Of a DNA stretch of 64,000 nt, positions 52,038-60,988 are shown in pieces. Location of the stretch: positions 39,580 to 103,579 of the forward strand of contig JAZRXL010000079.1 in NCBI GenBank assembly GCA_045600225.1. The letters are read 5' to 3'. Position 1 is the first letter of the stretch; every line of letters begins with the position of its first letter. A program made the position numbers and the translations under genes. Under the pieces are notes generated by a model. That model did no database searches. It was not told the DNA's origin and worked only from the letters and a program-made list of their open reading frames with translations. This stretch comes from UBA1181 sp045600225 (GTDB lineage: Bacteria > Bacteroidota > Bacteroidia > Bacteroidales > Paludibacteraceae).

Positions 52038-53552
52038 TTAGAATATTTTGACGATGTTTTCGATACCACCACCGATCATATCTGACAACCACAATGGACA
52101 CAATCCAATAGCTGCGATAGCGAAGATCAAGCTGAATACAGCCAACTTCTCATACCATACAGCATCTGTCAATGTCTCGTGGTGAGGATCTTGCATTGGA
52201 CCAAACAAGATCTTTCCAACAACACGAAGAATGTAAACGGCTGTGATTACGATTGAACTACAACCGAAGATTACAAATACTCTGTGGAATAGGTCTTGGT
52301 GTTGGAATGCACCAACGAAGATTGTCATCTCAGCAACGAATCCACTCAAACCAGGCAAACCAAGAGATGCCAAACCTGCGATTACATAGCATACACACAA
52401 TACTGGCATAACCTTCATCAAACCACCCATCTCTCGAATATCTCTCGTGTGAGTACGTCCATAAATCATACCGATTAGAGCAAAGAACAAAGCTGTCATC
52501 AAACCGTGAGAAACCATTTGAAGGATAGCTCCTGTCATTGCTGCTTTGTTCATCATCAAAAGTGCAAATAGCACCAAACCACAGTGACTTACTGATGAGT
52601 ATGCGTTGATGTACTTTAAGTCTGTTTGGATACATGCACTGAATGCACCGTATACAACACTGATACCAGTTAGGATGATAAAGATCCAAGCCAATTCATT
52701 TGCTGCGTGAGGCATCAAATACATTGCTACGCGGAAACATCCATAACCTCCTAGTTTCATTAAAACACCTGCGTGAAGCATTGATACTGCAGTAGGGGCT
52801 GATGCGTGACCATCAGGAGACCATGTGTGGAATGGGAACATTGCACCCAACACACCAAATCCGATAAATGTTAGAGGGAAGAAAATATACTCCCAGCTCA
52901 TATCTGCTCCATTATCACCAAGCATCAATACTCTTTGAGAGATCTCTTGAATATTGAATGTAGCATCATATCCTTCTGGAATTGAATTGTAATAGATACC
53001 AAGGATACCTACCATCAAGAAGGCAGAACCACCCATCAACATTAGTGTCAACTTCATTGCTGAGTACTCTTTCTTTCCACTTCCCCAAAGACCAATCAAC
53101 AAGTACATTGGAATCAATGCAACCTCGTAGAATAGGAACATGGTGAACAAATCCAAAGAGATAAAGAAACCATACACACCGATAGAAAGCATCAAGAACC
53201 ACAAGAAGTACTCTTTGACCTTGTCTTCAATTGCGTATGATACAAATACACCTGTTATTACAATGATAGAAGACAATAGCAACATTGCTACAGAAACACC
53301 ATCAACTCCGACAGAGTAGTGGATGTTCAATGTCTCATACCACATAACCGAATTTGTGAATAGAAACTCATCGTCTATTCCAGCACCTCTCATCTGCAAG
53401 TAGGTAATCGTTAGATAGGCTGATACACCAAGAAGTGCCAAGCCTCCTACTGACATAACAGTTCGGATCAAACTCTTCTTCTCTCCATTGATGCAAAATA
53501 ATATTGCCATCATTACGAGAGGTATAATTACAAATAATGATAATATATTCAT
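52038..53552 (-). CDS. nuoM: NADH-quinone oxidoreductase subunit M
   Basis: A 504-residue antiporter-like subunit. Conserved features are the Glu in LFLFYEVALIPMYLLIGLWG, the Lys-containing helix in GGKK-type loops, MFPFHTWSPDGHASAPTAVS, MLHAGVLMKLGGYGCFRVAM and YSSVSHCGLVLFALLMMN. The ion path residues expected in NuoM are visible. It lies 18 nt after nuoL and 20 nt before nuoN. Length is standard. Confidence 0.97.
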   Translation of the reverse strand: MNILSLFVIIPLVMMAILFCINGEKKSLIRTVMSVGGLALLGVSAYLTITYLQMRGAGIDDEFLFTNSVMWYETLNIHYSVGVDGVSVAMLLLSSIIVITGVFVSYAIEDKVKEYFLWFLMLSIGVYGFFISLDLFTMFLFYEVALIPMYLLIGLWGSGKKEYSAMKLTLMLMGGSAFLMVGILGIYYNSIPEGYDATFNIQEISQRVLMLGDNGADMSWEYIFFPLTFIGFGVLGAMFPFHTWSPDGHASAPTAVSMLHAGVLMKLGGYGCFRVAMYLMPHAANELAWIFIILTGISVVYGAFSACIQTDLKYINAYSSVSHCGLVLFALLMMNKAAMTGAILQMVSHGLMTALFFALIGMIYGRTHTRDIREMGGLMKVMPVLCVCYVIAGLASLGLPGLSGFVAEMTIFVGAFQHQDLFHRVFVIFGCSSIVITAVYILRVVGKILFGPMQDPHHETLTDAVWYEKLAVFSLIFAIAAIGLCPLWLSDMIGGGIENIVKIF

Positions 53553-53570
53553 TGTCGTACTATTTTACTG

Positions 53571-55517
53571 TTATAGATATAGAGATAAAACTGTTATGAC
53601 GATAACTCCCATGATGAAAATCCAACCATAACTTTGAACATTTCCATCTTGAACTTCTTTTGTGTCATCAGATACCTCATTGGTAATCCATGCTAATGAA
53701 TCCATAAATCCATCTATGACATGACGATCGAACCATGCGATTGGTTGACAAATTCTCTTGAAGATAATGTTATTTGTGATAAACAAATAGATCTCATCAA
53801 TGTAGAATCTGTTGTAAGCCCAAATGTAAGGTTTCTTGATGTATGAAACAGCCTTGTTTGGTCTTCCTGTCTTCTCCAAGAACAAGAATGTAGCAATAAG
53901 GATACCCATAACACCAGCACCAATACTTGGCAAAGCAATGCTCCAGTGAGTGTGGATCAAATAACCCATGTAATCGGAAGAGATCAACTTTGTGAATGGA
54001 AGGATGCCCAACATCCAGCAAATACCTGAGATAACAGTGATAGCAGCCAATACAATCAACGGAATTGTCATTGTTGATGGAGCTTCATGCGGTTCATGCT
54101 CGTATCCGTTATCAGGTTCTCCAAACCAGAAGATTCTATAGTATAGACGGAACATATAGAATGCAGTCAAACCTGCAACGAAGTATTCAACAGCGAACAC
54201 CCATTTGTTTGCCTCGAATGCAGCTACCAAGATTTCATCCTTAGAGAAGAAACCTGAGAATGGAGGAATACCTGCGATAGCCAAACATGCGATCAAGAAT
54301 GTGATGTGAGTGATAGGCAATTTCTTTCTTAGGTTACCCATGGCATCCATTTCGTTGCTGTGAACTGCGTGGATAATAGCACCAGCACCCATGAACAACA
54401 ATGCTTTGAACATAGCGTGTGTGAACAAGTGCCAGATTGAAGCGGTATAACCAAGACCCTCTTCTGCTCCGTAACCCGAAACACCTAGCGCAACCATCAT
54501 ATATGCGATTTGAGAGATGGTTGAGAATGCAAGCACTCTCTTGATATCTGTTTGAGCACAAGCGATGATTGCTGCAAAGATACTTGTGAATGCACCGATG
54601 TATGCGATGATCTCAAGTACTTGAGGAGCCTCGAAAGAGTAGATTGGGAACAATCTTGCCACCAAGTAAACTCCAGCGACAACCATAGTTGCTGCGTGGA
54701 TAAGTGCAGATGCAGGAGTAGGACCTTCCATAGCGTCTGGCAACCAGATGTGGAATGGGAACATGGCAGACTTACCAGCACCACCCAAGAAGATCAAAAA
54801 TACTGCAATTGAAATAACTGAGAAACCTCCTAATGTAAGACCTCCCATTGTGCTATTCACAATTTCAACGTGGCCGTTTGTAACCTGTGTCAACGGACCA
54901 AAATCGAATGTTTGTGTATAGAAAGAAAGGATCAAAATACCAATTAGGAAGAACATATCAGCAAATCTGGTAACAATGAATGCCTTCTTTGCAGCGCGAA
55001 CTGCAGAAGGTTTCTTGAAGTAAAAGCTGATAAGCAAGAATGAAGATACTCCCACCAACTCCCAGAAGATATACATTTGGAAGATGTTAGTTGCAACTAC
55101 CAAACCTAACATTGCGAAAGAGAATAGGGAAAGAACTGCGTAATAGCGTTGGTAACCCTCTTCTCCATGCATATATCCCATACTGTAGATGTGAACCATC
55201 AAAGAGACAGTTGAGATAACGATTAGCATGATTGCTGAAATAGGATCAAGTAAGAAACCTATACAGATGGTAAGAGATTCTGTTATATGCAACCAATCAA
55301 GATTGAAGAGAACTTCTTTTGGATAGGCTGCACTATCATAATTCGTTCCAAAATAGGTAAGAGCGATTCCGTAACAAACGATGGTTGTAACAGAGAATGC
55401 TGCTGTACCAAGGATACCCGCGAATTTCGGACTCATCTTATATCCGAATAAACCTATGATAAGGAACATCGCGAATGGCAGAGCCAATACTAGGGGTGCT
55501 AAATTCAAAAATTCCAT
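53571..55517 (-). CDS. nuoL: NADH-quinone oxidoreductase subunit L
   Basis: A 648-residue antiporter-like subunit, the distal end of the membrane arm, with a long C-terminal lateral helix. Conserved features are YIFWELVGVSSFLLISFYFK, GGAGKSAMFPFHIWLPDAME, GPTPASALIHAATMVVAGVY and KRVLAFSTISQIAYMMVALG; the C-terminal region holds PNKAVSYIKKPYIWAYNRFY and a last helix SYGWIFIMGVIVITVLSLYL. Length is normal. It starts 4 nt after nuoK, so the genes are tightly coupled. Confidence 0.97.
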   Translation of the reverse strand: MEFLNLAPLVLALPFAMFLIIGLFGYKMSPKFAGILGTAAFSVTTIVCYGIALTYFGTNYDSAAYPKEVLFNLDWLHITESLTICIGFLLDPISAIMLIVISTVSLMVHIYSMGYMHGEEGYQRYYAVLSLFSFAMLGLVVATNIFQMYIFWELVGVSSFLLISFYFKKPSAVRAAKKAFIVTRFADMFFLIGILILSFYTQTFDFGPLTQVTNGHVEIVNSTMGGLTLGGFSVISIAVFLIFLGGAGKSAMFPFHIWLPDAMEGPTPASALIHAATMVVAGVYLVARLFPIYSFEAPQVLEIIAYIGAFTSIFAAIIACAQTDIKRVLAFSTISQIAYMMVALGVSGYGAEEGLGYTASIWHLFTHAMFKALLFMGAGAIIHAVHSNEMDAMGNLRKKLPITHITFLIACLAIAGIPPFSGFFSKDEILVAAFEANKWVFAVEYFVAGLTAFYMFRLYYRIFWFGEPDNGYEHEPHEAPSTMTIPLIVLAAITVISGICWMLGILPFTKLISSDYMGYLIHTHWSIALPSIGAGVMGILIATFLFLEKTGRPNKAVSYIKKPYIWAYNRFYIDEIYLFITNNIIFKRICQPIAWFDRHVIDGFMDSLAWITNEVSDDTKEVQDGNVQSYGWIFIMGVIVITVLSLYL

Positions 55518-55521
55518 ATCA

Positions 55522-55833
55522 TTAATGCTTTAATTCGTTAATACTCTTAACATCGATGTTCTTCTTTGCACGATAAACATTGATGATGATTGAAAGCGCA
55601 ACTGCAGTTTCTGCAGCAGCAATTACAATAACAAAGAGGCTATACATGAAGCCTTCCAATTGATCCGGATATAAGAATCGGTTGAATGTAACGAAGTTGA
55701 TGTTCACTGCGTTCAAAATCAACTCAACAGACATTAATATGCTGATAAGATTCTTGCGGACAATGAAGCCAAACACACCCGTGAAGAATAGGAGAGTGCT
55801 GACTACTAAATAACATTCTAATGGCATACTCAT
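55522..55833 (-). CDS. nuoK: NADH-quinone oxidoreductase subunit K
   Basis: A 103-residue three-helix membrane subunit (ECYLVVSTLLFFTGVFGFIV; the essential Glu in LISILMSVELILNAVNINF; SLFVIVIAAAETAVALSIII, with the second Glu). Both acidic residues used for ion coupling in the family are present. It overlaps nuoJ by 4 nt (ATGA-type) and precedes nuoL by 4 nt. Confidence 0.96.
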   Translation of the reverse strand: MSMPLECYLVVSTLLFFTGVFGFIVRKNLISILMSVELILNAVNINFVTFNRFLYPDQLEGFMYSLFVIVIAAAETAVALSIIINVYRAKKNIDVKSINELKH

Positions 55834-56372
55834 TTCTTGTCCTCCTTATTAATTTGTGCGACTACCAAAGCTCCTACGATACATGCCAATAAAAGTATAC
55901 TGGCAGCCTCGAAAGGCAATAGATATTGATATCTACCTGTACCCATCAATGTCTCACCAATCTGTTGCATATTCAATTGGTCAACTATCTCATCGGCACG
56001 AGTTAGATCCGCTGTTACAAATTTGAATTTGAAGATGGTCATAAGGCTGAGTGCTAAACCACTGAATGCCGCTATGCCTCCCATAATGGATTTGTATCTT
56101 GAAAGTTTCTCTTTCTCTTCACCAAGACTCTTAACGAGTAGGATGGCAAAAATGAAGAGAACAACGATACCTCCTGCGTAAACTGATAACTGTACGGCAG
56201 CCAAAAACTCGTAGTTCATTTGCAAGTACAAACCTGCGATACCGAACAATACGAAGAATAAATAAGTAGCTGCTCGTAAAATCTTTGTCGTTGTCACTGA
56301 CAATGCTCCAAAGAAAAGGATTGTAGCAGACAATATGACAAAAATGATATTACTTGCTGTTAAAAATTCCAT
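55830..56372 (-). CDS. nuoJ: NADH-quinone oxidoreductase subunit J
   Basis: A 180-residue membrane subunit with five helices. The family signature is the region YLFFVLFGIAGLYLQMNYEF followed by LAAVQLSVYAGGIVVLFIFA, where the bent helix and conserved Tyr and Gly lie. It starts 5 nt after nuoI and overlaps nuoK by 4 nt. Length is slightly above the Escherichia coli protein, with a cytoplasmic loop near 100-140. Confidence 0.94.
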   Translation of the reverse strand: MEFLTASNIIFVILSATILFFGALSVTTTKILRAATYLFFVLFGIAGLYLQMNYEFLAAVQLSVYAGGIVVLFIFAILLVKSLGEEKEKLSRYKSIMGGIAAFSGLALSLMTIFKFKFVTADLTRADEIVDQLNMQQIGETLMGTGRYQYLLPFEAASILLLACIVGALVVAQINKEDKK

Positions 56373-56377
56373 ACGAC

Positions 56378-56857
56378 TTATTGTTGAGGGTTAACAACTT
56401 TCTTTTCTTCTTGCTTAGATCCCTCTTTGTTCAATTGGTTAACCAACGTCTCTCTTCTAAACACTGAGTGCTCGAAGTTGTTGGTCCATACAATTGCTTT
56501 TTGAGGACATCCCAAAGTACACAATCCGCAGAATGTGCAGCTACCAAGATCGTATAGATATTGGTCAAGCACCTTCTTGGTCTTTCCATCTTCAGTAGTG
56601 ATTTGTCTTGTCTTTACTGTGATGGTACCGTTTGGACAGTTCATTTGACAAATACCACAACCTGAACATTTGTGCTCGTTGTTCTCGTTGTGTGGCATTG
56701 TAAGTTCTCCTCTAAATCGTTGAGAGTACTCTTTTACTCCACGATTTTCTGGATAACATTCCGTAATAGGCTTTCTTGCGAAGTTAATCGCAGTGATTTT
56801 CATTCCTTGCAAGAGATTCCATATTCCGGAAAATAGATTTTTAATATACTGTATCAT
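56378..56857 (-). CDS. nuoI: NADH-quinone oxidoreductase subunit I (2x[4Fe-4S])
   Basis: A 159-residue ferredoxin-like subunit holding clusters N6a and N6b. The two ligand motifs are CSGCGICQMNCPNG and CTFCGLCTLGCPQKA, each with CxxCxxCxxxCP spacing. The amphipathic N-terminal helix (YIKNLFSGIWNLLQGMKITA) lies at the membrane surface and is followed by YSQRFRGELTMP, typical of the family. In this operon, which has no nuoEFG, NuoI would take electrons directly from a soluble carrier or an unknown module. It starts 10 nt after nuoH. Confidence 0.96.
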   Translation of the reverse strand: MIQYIKNLFSGIWNLLQGMKITAINFARKPITECYPENRGVKEYSQRFRGELTMPHNENNEHKCSGCGICQMNCPNGTITVKTRQITTEDGKTKKVLDQYLYDLGSCTFCGLCTLGCPQKAIVWTNNFEHSVFRRETLVNQLNKEGSKQEEKKVVNPQQ

Positions 56858-56867
56858 CTCTTCCTAT

Positions 56868-57941
56868 TTAGAAAATTAAAACACAAATTGCCATTACAAG
56901 CATGTTTACCAAACTAATTGGCATTAAGATCTTCCACTCAAGGTGAAGTAGTTGGTCAATTCTCAAACGAGGGAATGTCCATCTTACCCACAAGCTTAAT
57001 AATACCAATGAGAATGCCTTGCCTAGGAACCATACGTAACTTGGTATGTAATCCATGATTTGGTTGAAAGGAGCAGCCCAGTCTGCATTGATGTGGAATG
57101 GTTGCCAACCTCCTAAGAAGACGGTTGTTGCAACTCCTGCAATGATAAACATGTTCAAATATTCTGCTAAGTAGAAGAATCCATATTGAATACCAGAGTA
57201 CTCTGTGTGGTATCCTGCTGTCAACTCGGATTCTGCTTCAGGAAGGTCGAAAGGACCACGGTTGGTCTCTGCATGTCCTGCGATCAAGTAGATGATGAAT
57301 GCTACGATTGCTGGAATGTGACCTTGGAAGATGAACCAAGAACTCTCTTGTCCGTTGATGATGTCTGAGATGTTCATTGATCCTGCCAAGATAACCATGG
57401 TTAGGATTGAGATACCGGCAGACAACTCGTAACTTACCAACTGAGCACCACTACGCATTGCACCAATTAATGTATACTTGTTGTTACTTGCCCATCCTGC
57501 CAATAGAATTCCTACAACACCCAATGATGAGATTGCTAAAATGTAGAAGATGCCTACATTAAAATCAATACATGCAAGGTCTTTACCGAATTGTAGGGCA
57601 CCGAAAGTACAGAATGAACCGATAATAGCCATAAAGATTGCAACATAGTATAACAACTTATCTGCTCGGCTAATCTTTACAATCTCTTTCAATAAGATCT
57701 TCACCATATCCGCAATCAACTGTAACGAACCCCAAGGTCCAACTCGGTTAGGACCGAGACGACATTGGAAACGTGCACAGATCTTACGTTCCAAAAAGAT
57801 GAGAATCAATGCTAACACGCAATAAAGTGCTAACAGTAACACTCCGATTAGGATATACTCAATAGTCAACGCAGCCCAGCTAGGAAGCGCAGATGTGAGT
57901 CCTTCGTGTATAAGTGTTACTAAATTTCCTAATTCTAACAT
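56868..57941 (-). CDS. nuoH: NADH-quinone oxidoreductase subunit H
   Basis: A 357-residue membrane subunit with eight helices that forms the quinone chamber with NuoB and NuoD. Signatures: FQCRLGPNRVGPWGSLQLIA followed by DMVKILLKEIVKIS, and the acidic loop RGPFDLPEAESELTAGYHTE with the conserved Glu residues. The C-terminal VRWTFPRLRIDQLLHLEWKI is also characteristic. Length is standard. It starts 33 nt after nuoCD. Confidence 0.97.
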   Translation of the reverse strand: MLELGNLVTLIHEGLTSALPSWAALTIEYILIGVLLLALYCVLALILIFLERKICARFQCRLGPNRVGPWGSLQLIADMVKILLKEIVKISRADKLLYYVAIFMAIIGSFCTFGALQFGKDLACIDFNVGIFYILAISSLGVVGILLAGWASNNKYTLIGAMRSGAQLVSYELSAGISILTMVILAGSMNISDIINGQESSWFIFQGHIPAIVAFIIYLIAGHAETNRGPFDLPEAESELTAGYHTEYSGIQYGFFYLAEYLNMFIIAGVATTVFLGGWQPFHINADWAAPFNQIMDYIPSYVWFLGKAFSLVLLSLWVRWTFPRLRIDQLLHLEWKILMPISLVNMLVMAICVLIF

Positions 57942-57974
57942 ATTGAATTTCCTTTGAATTTACTTTTTAAAGAA

Positions 57975-59603
57975 TTATCTGTCCGCACACGGAATTACAT
58001 AGTCCAAAGATGCTCCGATCATGATCAAATCGGCGATCTTCTCATTTTGACACAATGGATCCAATGCAGAAATCAATGTCATACATGGAGAACGGAACTT
58101 CACACGGTAAGGGTTCTTATCACCTGTACTGTTGATGTATACTCCGAAATCACCTCTTGCGTTCTCAACACGTTGGTAATATTCTCCTGCAGGCAACTTG
58201 ATGATAGCAGGTGTCTTTGCTTTAAATCCGTCATCAGGCAAATTGTCGATCAATTGCTCGATGATGCGAAGTGATTGCTCGATTTCATCCAAACGGATAA
58301 GATATCTGTCGTATGTGCCTCCTTCGCTGCGAAGAACCTCCTCGAAATTCAATTGGTCATAACCTGCGTATGGCTCGATCTTACGAACATCACAAGACCA
58401 TCCTGATGCTCTACCTGTAGGTCCTGTGACACCCAATGCGGCAGCCTTCTCTTTGGTTAGGAATCCGATGTTCTCCATACGACCCTTTGCTATAGGGTTG
58501 TGTGTGAATAGAACATGGTATTCTTTCAACATCTTTCTCATGTATGGAATGAATTCCTTAACTTGAGATACGAACTTAGGACTGATGTCGTCTGCTAAAC
58601 CTCCGATTACATTGTAACCAACCATTAAACGTCCACCACCTGTCTCTTCAAAGATATCCATGATCTTTTCACGATCACGCATACCATATATAAAGGCGGT
58701 GATAGATCCCATATCCATACACATACATCCCCAACCTAACAAGTGGGAAGCGATACGAGTCAACTCATCAAAGATGACACGAACTGCTTGCGCTCTCTTT
58801 GGAACTTCCAAGCCTAATCCCTTCTCTACACAAAGGCAGAAGGCGTGACGGTTCATTGTTCCCGAAAGGTAATCAAGACGCTCTGTTAATTGTAGTATTT
58901 GAGGATATGTCTTAGATTCACACATCTTCTCAATACCACGGTGAATATATCCGAAGTTAGGATCCACTTTCTTTACAATCTCACCATCCAAAGAAACACG
59001 AAGGTGAAGTACTCCGTGAGTTGCAGGGTGCTGAGGACCGATGTTAACTACATATTCACCCTTGTCGAATAGTTGATTGTGCTTAGTAACCAATTTGCCA
59101 TCCTTGTCGAATGATAGGGTAGGCATATCCTCCATATCGTCTACAGTTTGGTTGACGAATGGAACTGGATTCAACTCTGGATTTGGATCGTAGTCTTTAC
59201 GGAATGGGAAACCTTTCCAATCTGCACGCAAGAAGATGCGGCGCAAGTCTGGGTGTCCGATGAAACGGATACCGTAGAAATCGTAAGCCTCACGTTCGTA
59301 AAGATTAGCCGATTCCCAAATATCACAGACTGTTGGAATTTCAATCTTTTCGCGGTCTGGAGTTTGTACCTTCAAAACCATTGTGGCAGTTTTGTCGGAA
59401 GAGGAGGTCAACTGATAGATTACACCGAAGTTCTCTTTGTAATCCATACCAGTGAGATTCAACAAGACGTCAAAACCCTCCGATTTCAATTTCTGAGCAA
59501 CTTGCTTTAATTGTTCAGGCGAAACACAGACCGTAGGGTATTGTTGCTCTTCTATGGTTAGACCTGGAGCAGCAGCAGAAATAATATCTTTTATCTTTTT
59601 CAT
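57975..59603 (-). CDS. nuoC: Fused NADH-quinone oxidoreductase subunits C and D
   Basis: A 542-residue fusion. Residues 1-150 are NuoC-like (VLLNLTGMDYKENFGVIYQL; ANLYEREAYDFYGIRFIGHP, then LRRIFLRADWKGFPFRKDYD). Residues 170-542 are NuoD (49-kDa): NIGPQHPATHGVLHLRVSLD with the quinone-site His, YIHRGIEKMCESKTYPQILQ and TERLDYLSGTMNRHAFCLCV. The C-terminus ends in VIPCADR rather than the common VxGEVDR, a Bacteroidota-type variant. NuoCD fusion is known in many bacteria. It starts 3 nt after nuoB. It lies in the peripheral arm stalk and holds no cluster itself. Confidence 0.95.
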   Translation of the reverse strand: MKKIKDIISAAAPGLTIEEQQYPTVCVSPEQLKQVAQKLKSEGFDVLLNLTGMDYKENFGVIYQLTSSSDKTATMVLKVQTPDREKIEIPTVCDIWESANLYEREAYDFYGIRFIGHPDLRRIFLRADWKGFPFRKDYDPNPELNPVPFVNQTVDDMEDMPTLSFDKDGKLVTKHNQLFDKGEYVVNIGPQHPATHGVLHLRVSLDGEIVKKVDPNFGYIHRGIEKMCESKTYPQILQLTERLDYLSGTMNRHAFCLCVEKGLGLEVPKRAQAVRVIFDELTRIASHLLGWGCMCMDMGSITAFIYGMRDREKIMDIFEETGGGRLMVGYNVIGGLADDISPKFVSQVKEFIPYMRKMLKEYHVLFTHNPIAKGRMENIGFLTKEKAAALGVTGPTGRASGWSCDVRKIEPYAGYDQLNFEEVLRSEGGTYDRYLIRLDEIEQSLRIIEQLIDNLPDDGFKAKTPAIIKLPAGEYYQRVENARGDFGVYINSTGDKNPYRVKFRSPCMTLISALDPLCQNEKIADLIMIGASLDYVIPCADR

Positions 59604-59606
59604 TTC

Positions 59607-60218
59607 CTACTTGGTTTCTGATGGGTTATTATCTTGAGAAACTTCTTCCTCTTTCTTTCTGCAAGGGAGTTTGAAGAATTTCTCCACTTTGATCTTTCTT
59701 TCCAATTGCATCATGCCATAAAGCATTGCATCTGGTCTTGGAGGACATCCAGGAACGTACACATCAACAGGGATGATTTTGTCAACACCTTGTACGACGT
59801 GGTAAGAGTTCTTGAACGGACCACCACTGATTGCGCAACCTCCGACTGCAATAACATATTTTGGCTCTGCCATCTGATCATATAATCGTTTCAATACAGG
59901 AGCCATCTTGTGAACGATTGTTCCTGCTACGAAGATAACATCAGCTTGGCGTGGAGAGTTTCGTGTTACCTCCCAACCAAAACGAGCAAAGTCGGTTCTT
60001 GCAGCACCGACACACATGAATTCGATACCGCAACAAGCAGTAGCGAATGTTAATGGCCAAACAGAATGAGAACGGCTCCAGTTTATGAAGTCGTCCAAAA
60101 CACCTATTTCGATACCAACACCGTTGGAACGAAGTTCTTCAACATACTGTTCCAAATACTCTGTGTCCTTGAAGTCTTCCGACTTCATGCTCTTGACTTT
60201 CAAATTTTTTACTTCCAT
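59607..60218 (-). CDS. nuoB: NADH-quinone oxidoreductase subunit B (cluster N2)
   Basis: A 203-residue subunit carrying the terminal [4Fe-4S] cluster N2. The tandem Cys motif is in TACCGIEFMCVGAARTDFAR, with the further ligands in AVGGCAISGGPFKNS and VPGCPPRPDAMLYGMM. All four Cys ligands are present. The C-terminal 25 residues are a charged tail. The start at ATG 60218 overlaps nuoA by 10 nt; ATG 60188 is an alternative, and the longer frame from 60239 would overlap nuoA further. Order nuoA-B-CD-H-I-J-K-L-M-N lacks E, F and G. Confidence 0.95.
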   Translation of the reverse strand: MEVKNLKVKSMKSEDFKDTEYLEQYVEELRSNGVGIEIGVLDDFINWSRSHSVWPLTFATACCGIEFMCVGAARTDFARFGWEVTRNSPRQADVIFVAGTIVHKMAPVLKRLYDQMAEPKYVIAVGGCAISGGPFKNSYHVVQGVDKIIPVDVYVPGCPPRPDAMLYGMMQLERKIKVEKFFKLPCRKKEEEVSQDNNPSETK

Positions 60219-60562
60219 TCCAACGCTCCTTTCTTCCATGCATAAGCTAATCCAAGAACGAGAATGAATAGGAAGAACAGCACACTAATCAATCCTACCG
60301 ATCCTAATGACTTCGTGATTGTTGCCCATGGAAACAAAAGAACTGTTTCCACATCGAACATCAAGAACAGGATGGCGAATAGGTAGTAGCCGACTTTGAA
60401 CTGCATCCATGAGGTTCCTTTTGTAGGGATACCACACTCGTACGGTTCTCCTTTTTGTGCATTAGTGGATGATGGCGCTAATAGCTTACCAATCAACACC
60501 GCTGCAACTACCATAATCATGGCAGTGACTAATGCAACGATAAAAATCTCACCTGAACTCAT
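60209..60562 (-). CDS. nuoA: NADH-quinone oxidoreductase subunit A
   Basis: A 117-residue membrane subunit with three helices (IFIVALVTAMIMVVAAVLIG; LFAILFLMFDVETVLLFPWA; GLISVLFFLFILVLGLAYAW). The family signature is the loop KGEPYECGIPTKGTSWMQFK with its conserved Glu-Cys-Gly, followed by the Asp and Glu in the second helix. It is the first structural gene of the nuo operon. A terminator-like hairpin with a 25-codon frame just upstream (60605-60705) suggests regulated readthrough into nuoA. Confidence 0.96.
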   Translation of the reverse strand: MSSGEIFIVALVTAMIMVVAAVLIGKLLAPSSTNAQKGEPYECGIPTKGTSWMQFKVGYYLFAILFLMFDVETVLLFPWATITKSLGSVGLISVLFFLFILVLGLAYAWKKGALEWK

Positions 60563-60604
60563 TTGTTATTAATTTATATTGTTTAATTTTTTTTGGCATA
60601 AAAA

Positions 60605-60629
60605 AACTGCATCTCGCAGAGATACAGTT
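60605..60629 (-). terminator. Terminator/attenuator hairpin in the nuo leader
   Basis: On the minus strand an 11-bp stem (one G/U pair, 3-nt loop) is followed by seven T, ending about 43 nt before the nuoA ATG. No promoter element lies between it and nuoA, so nuo transcription probably passes through it. The stop codon of the 25-codon frame overlaps the first arm of the stem. Confidence 0.75.
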
Positions 60630-60705
60630 ACTTATTGTTTATATTTCGGTCAATCCTATAATGCCCACGATTAGAAGGACTTTGACGCTCTTCAATCGCT
60701 TGCAT
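60628..60705 (-). CDS. Candidate 25-aa leader peptide upstream of nuoA
   Basis: An ATG-started frame, MQAIEERQSPSNRGHYRIDR followed by NINNK and TAA, in the 426-bp gap between the TPR gene and nuoA. The stop codon (60630-60628) runs into the first arm of the terminator hairpin, so a ribosome at the end of this frame would block the hairpin. Composition is polar and Arg/Asn-rich, with no run of one amino acid. It could be a leader peptide, a small protein or a chance frame. The remaining part of the gap (60804-60988) shows only an imperfect hairpin (60955-60986) after the TPR gene. Confidence 0.4.
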   Translation of the reverse strand: MQAIEERQSPSNRGHYRIDRNINNK

Positions 60706-60771
60706 ATAACTTGGCTTGACATCATTTTGATTCTTTTTTTAAGTCTTAAAAAATGTTTAATTTTTGTTACG

Positions 60772-60803
60772 CAAATTTGAAAAATCTATTTCACTCTGCC
60801 AAA
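60772..60803 (-). promoter_or_regulatory. Promoter of the nuo leader/operon
   Basis: On the minus strand TTTG (60803-60800), 20 nt, CAAATTTG (60779-60772). Both fit the Bacteroidota consensus, with one mismatch in the -7. A transcript would carry about 200 nt of leader, with the 25-codon frame and hairpin, before nuoA. Confidence 0.6.
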
Positions 60804-60988
60804 TAAATTCGACTAAAATTTTTGGATTTTTTTTGACAATATGAAAGTGATGTTTATGAAAAATAACTAAAAGAAAGTTGATCGCTTTCATTTTGTTTTG
60901 GAAATATGGCTAAAATGTGTCATTTGGTAAGTTGTAGGCTTGAAAACCTAATCAAAGTGAATGTTATGGATGTAACAAAGTCACTTTT

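Noticed and set aside
60641..60725. A second short minus-strand frame, MSSQVICKRLKSVKVLLIVG and onward, overlapping the nuo leader
   Set aside because: It overlaps the 25-codon frame in another register and ends inside the leader with no relation to the hairpin; one of the two at most is translated, and this one has the weaker arrangement.
60919..60930. A 12-nt match between 60919-60930 and the window start (7-18), GTCATTTGGTAA
   Set aside because: Short, AT-rich and in unrelated contexts; expected by chance in 64 kb with this composition.
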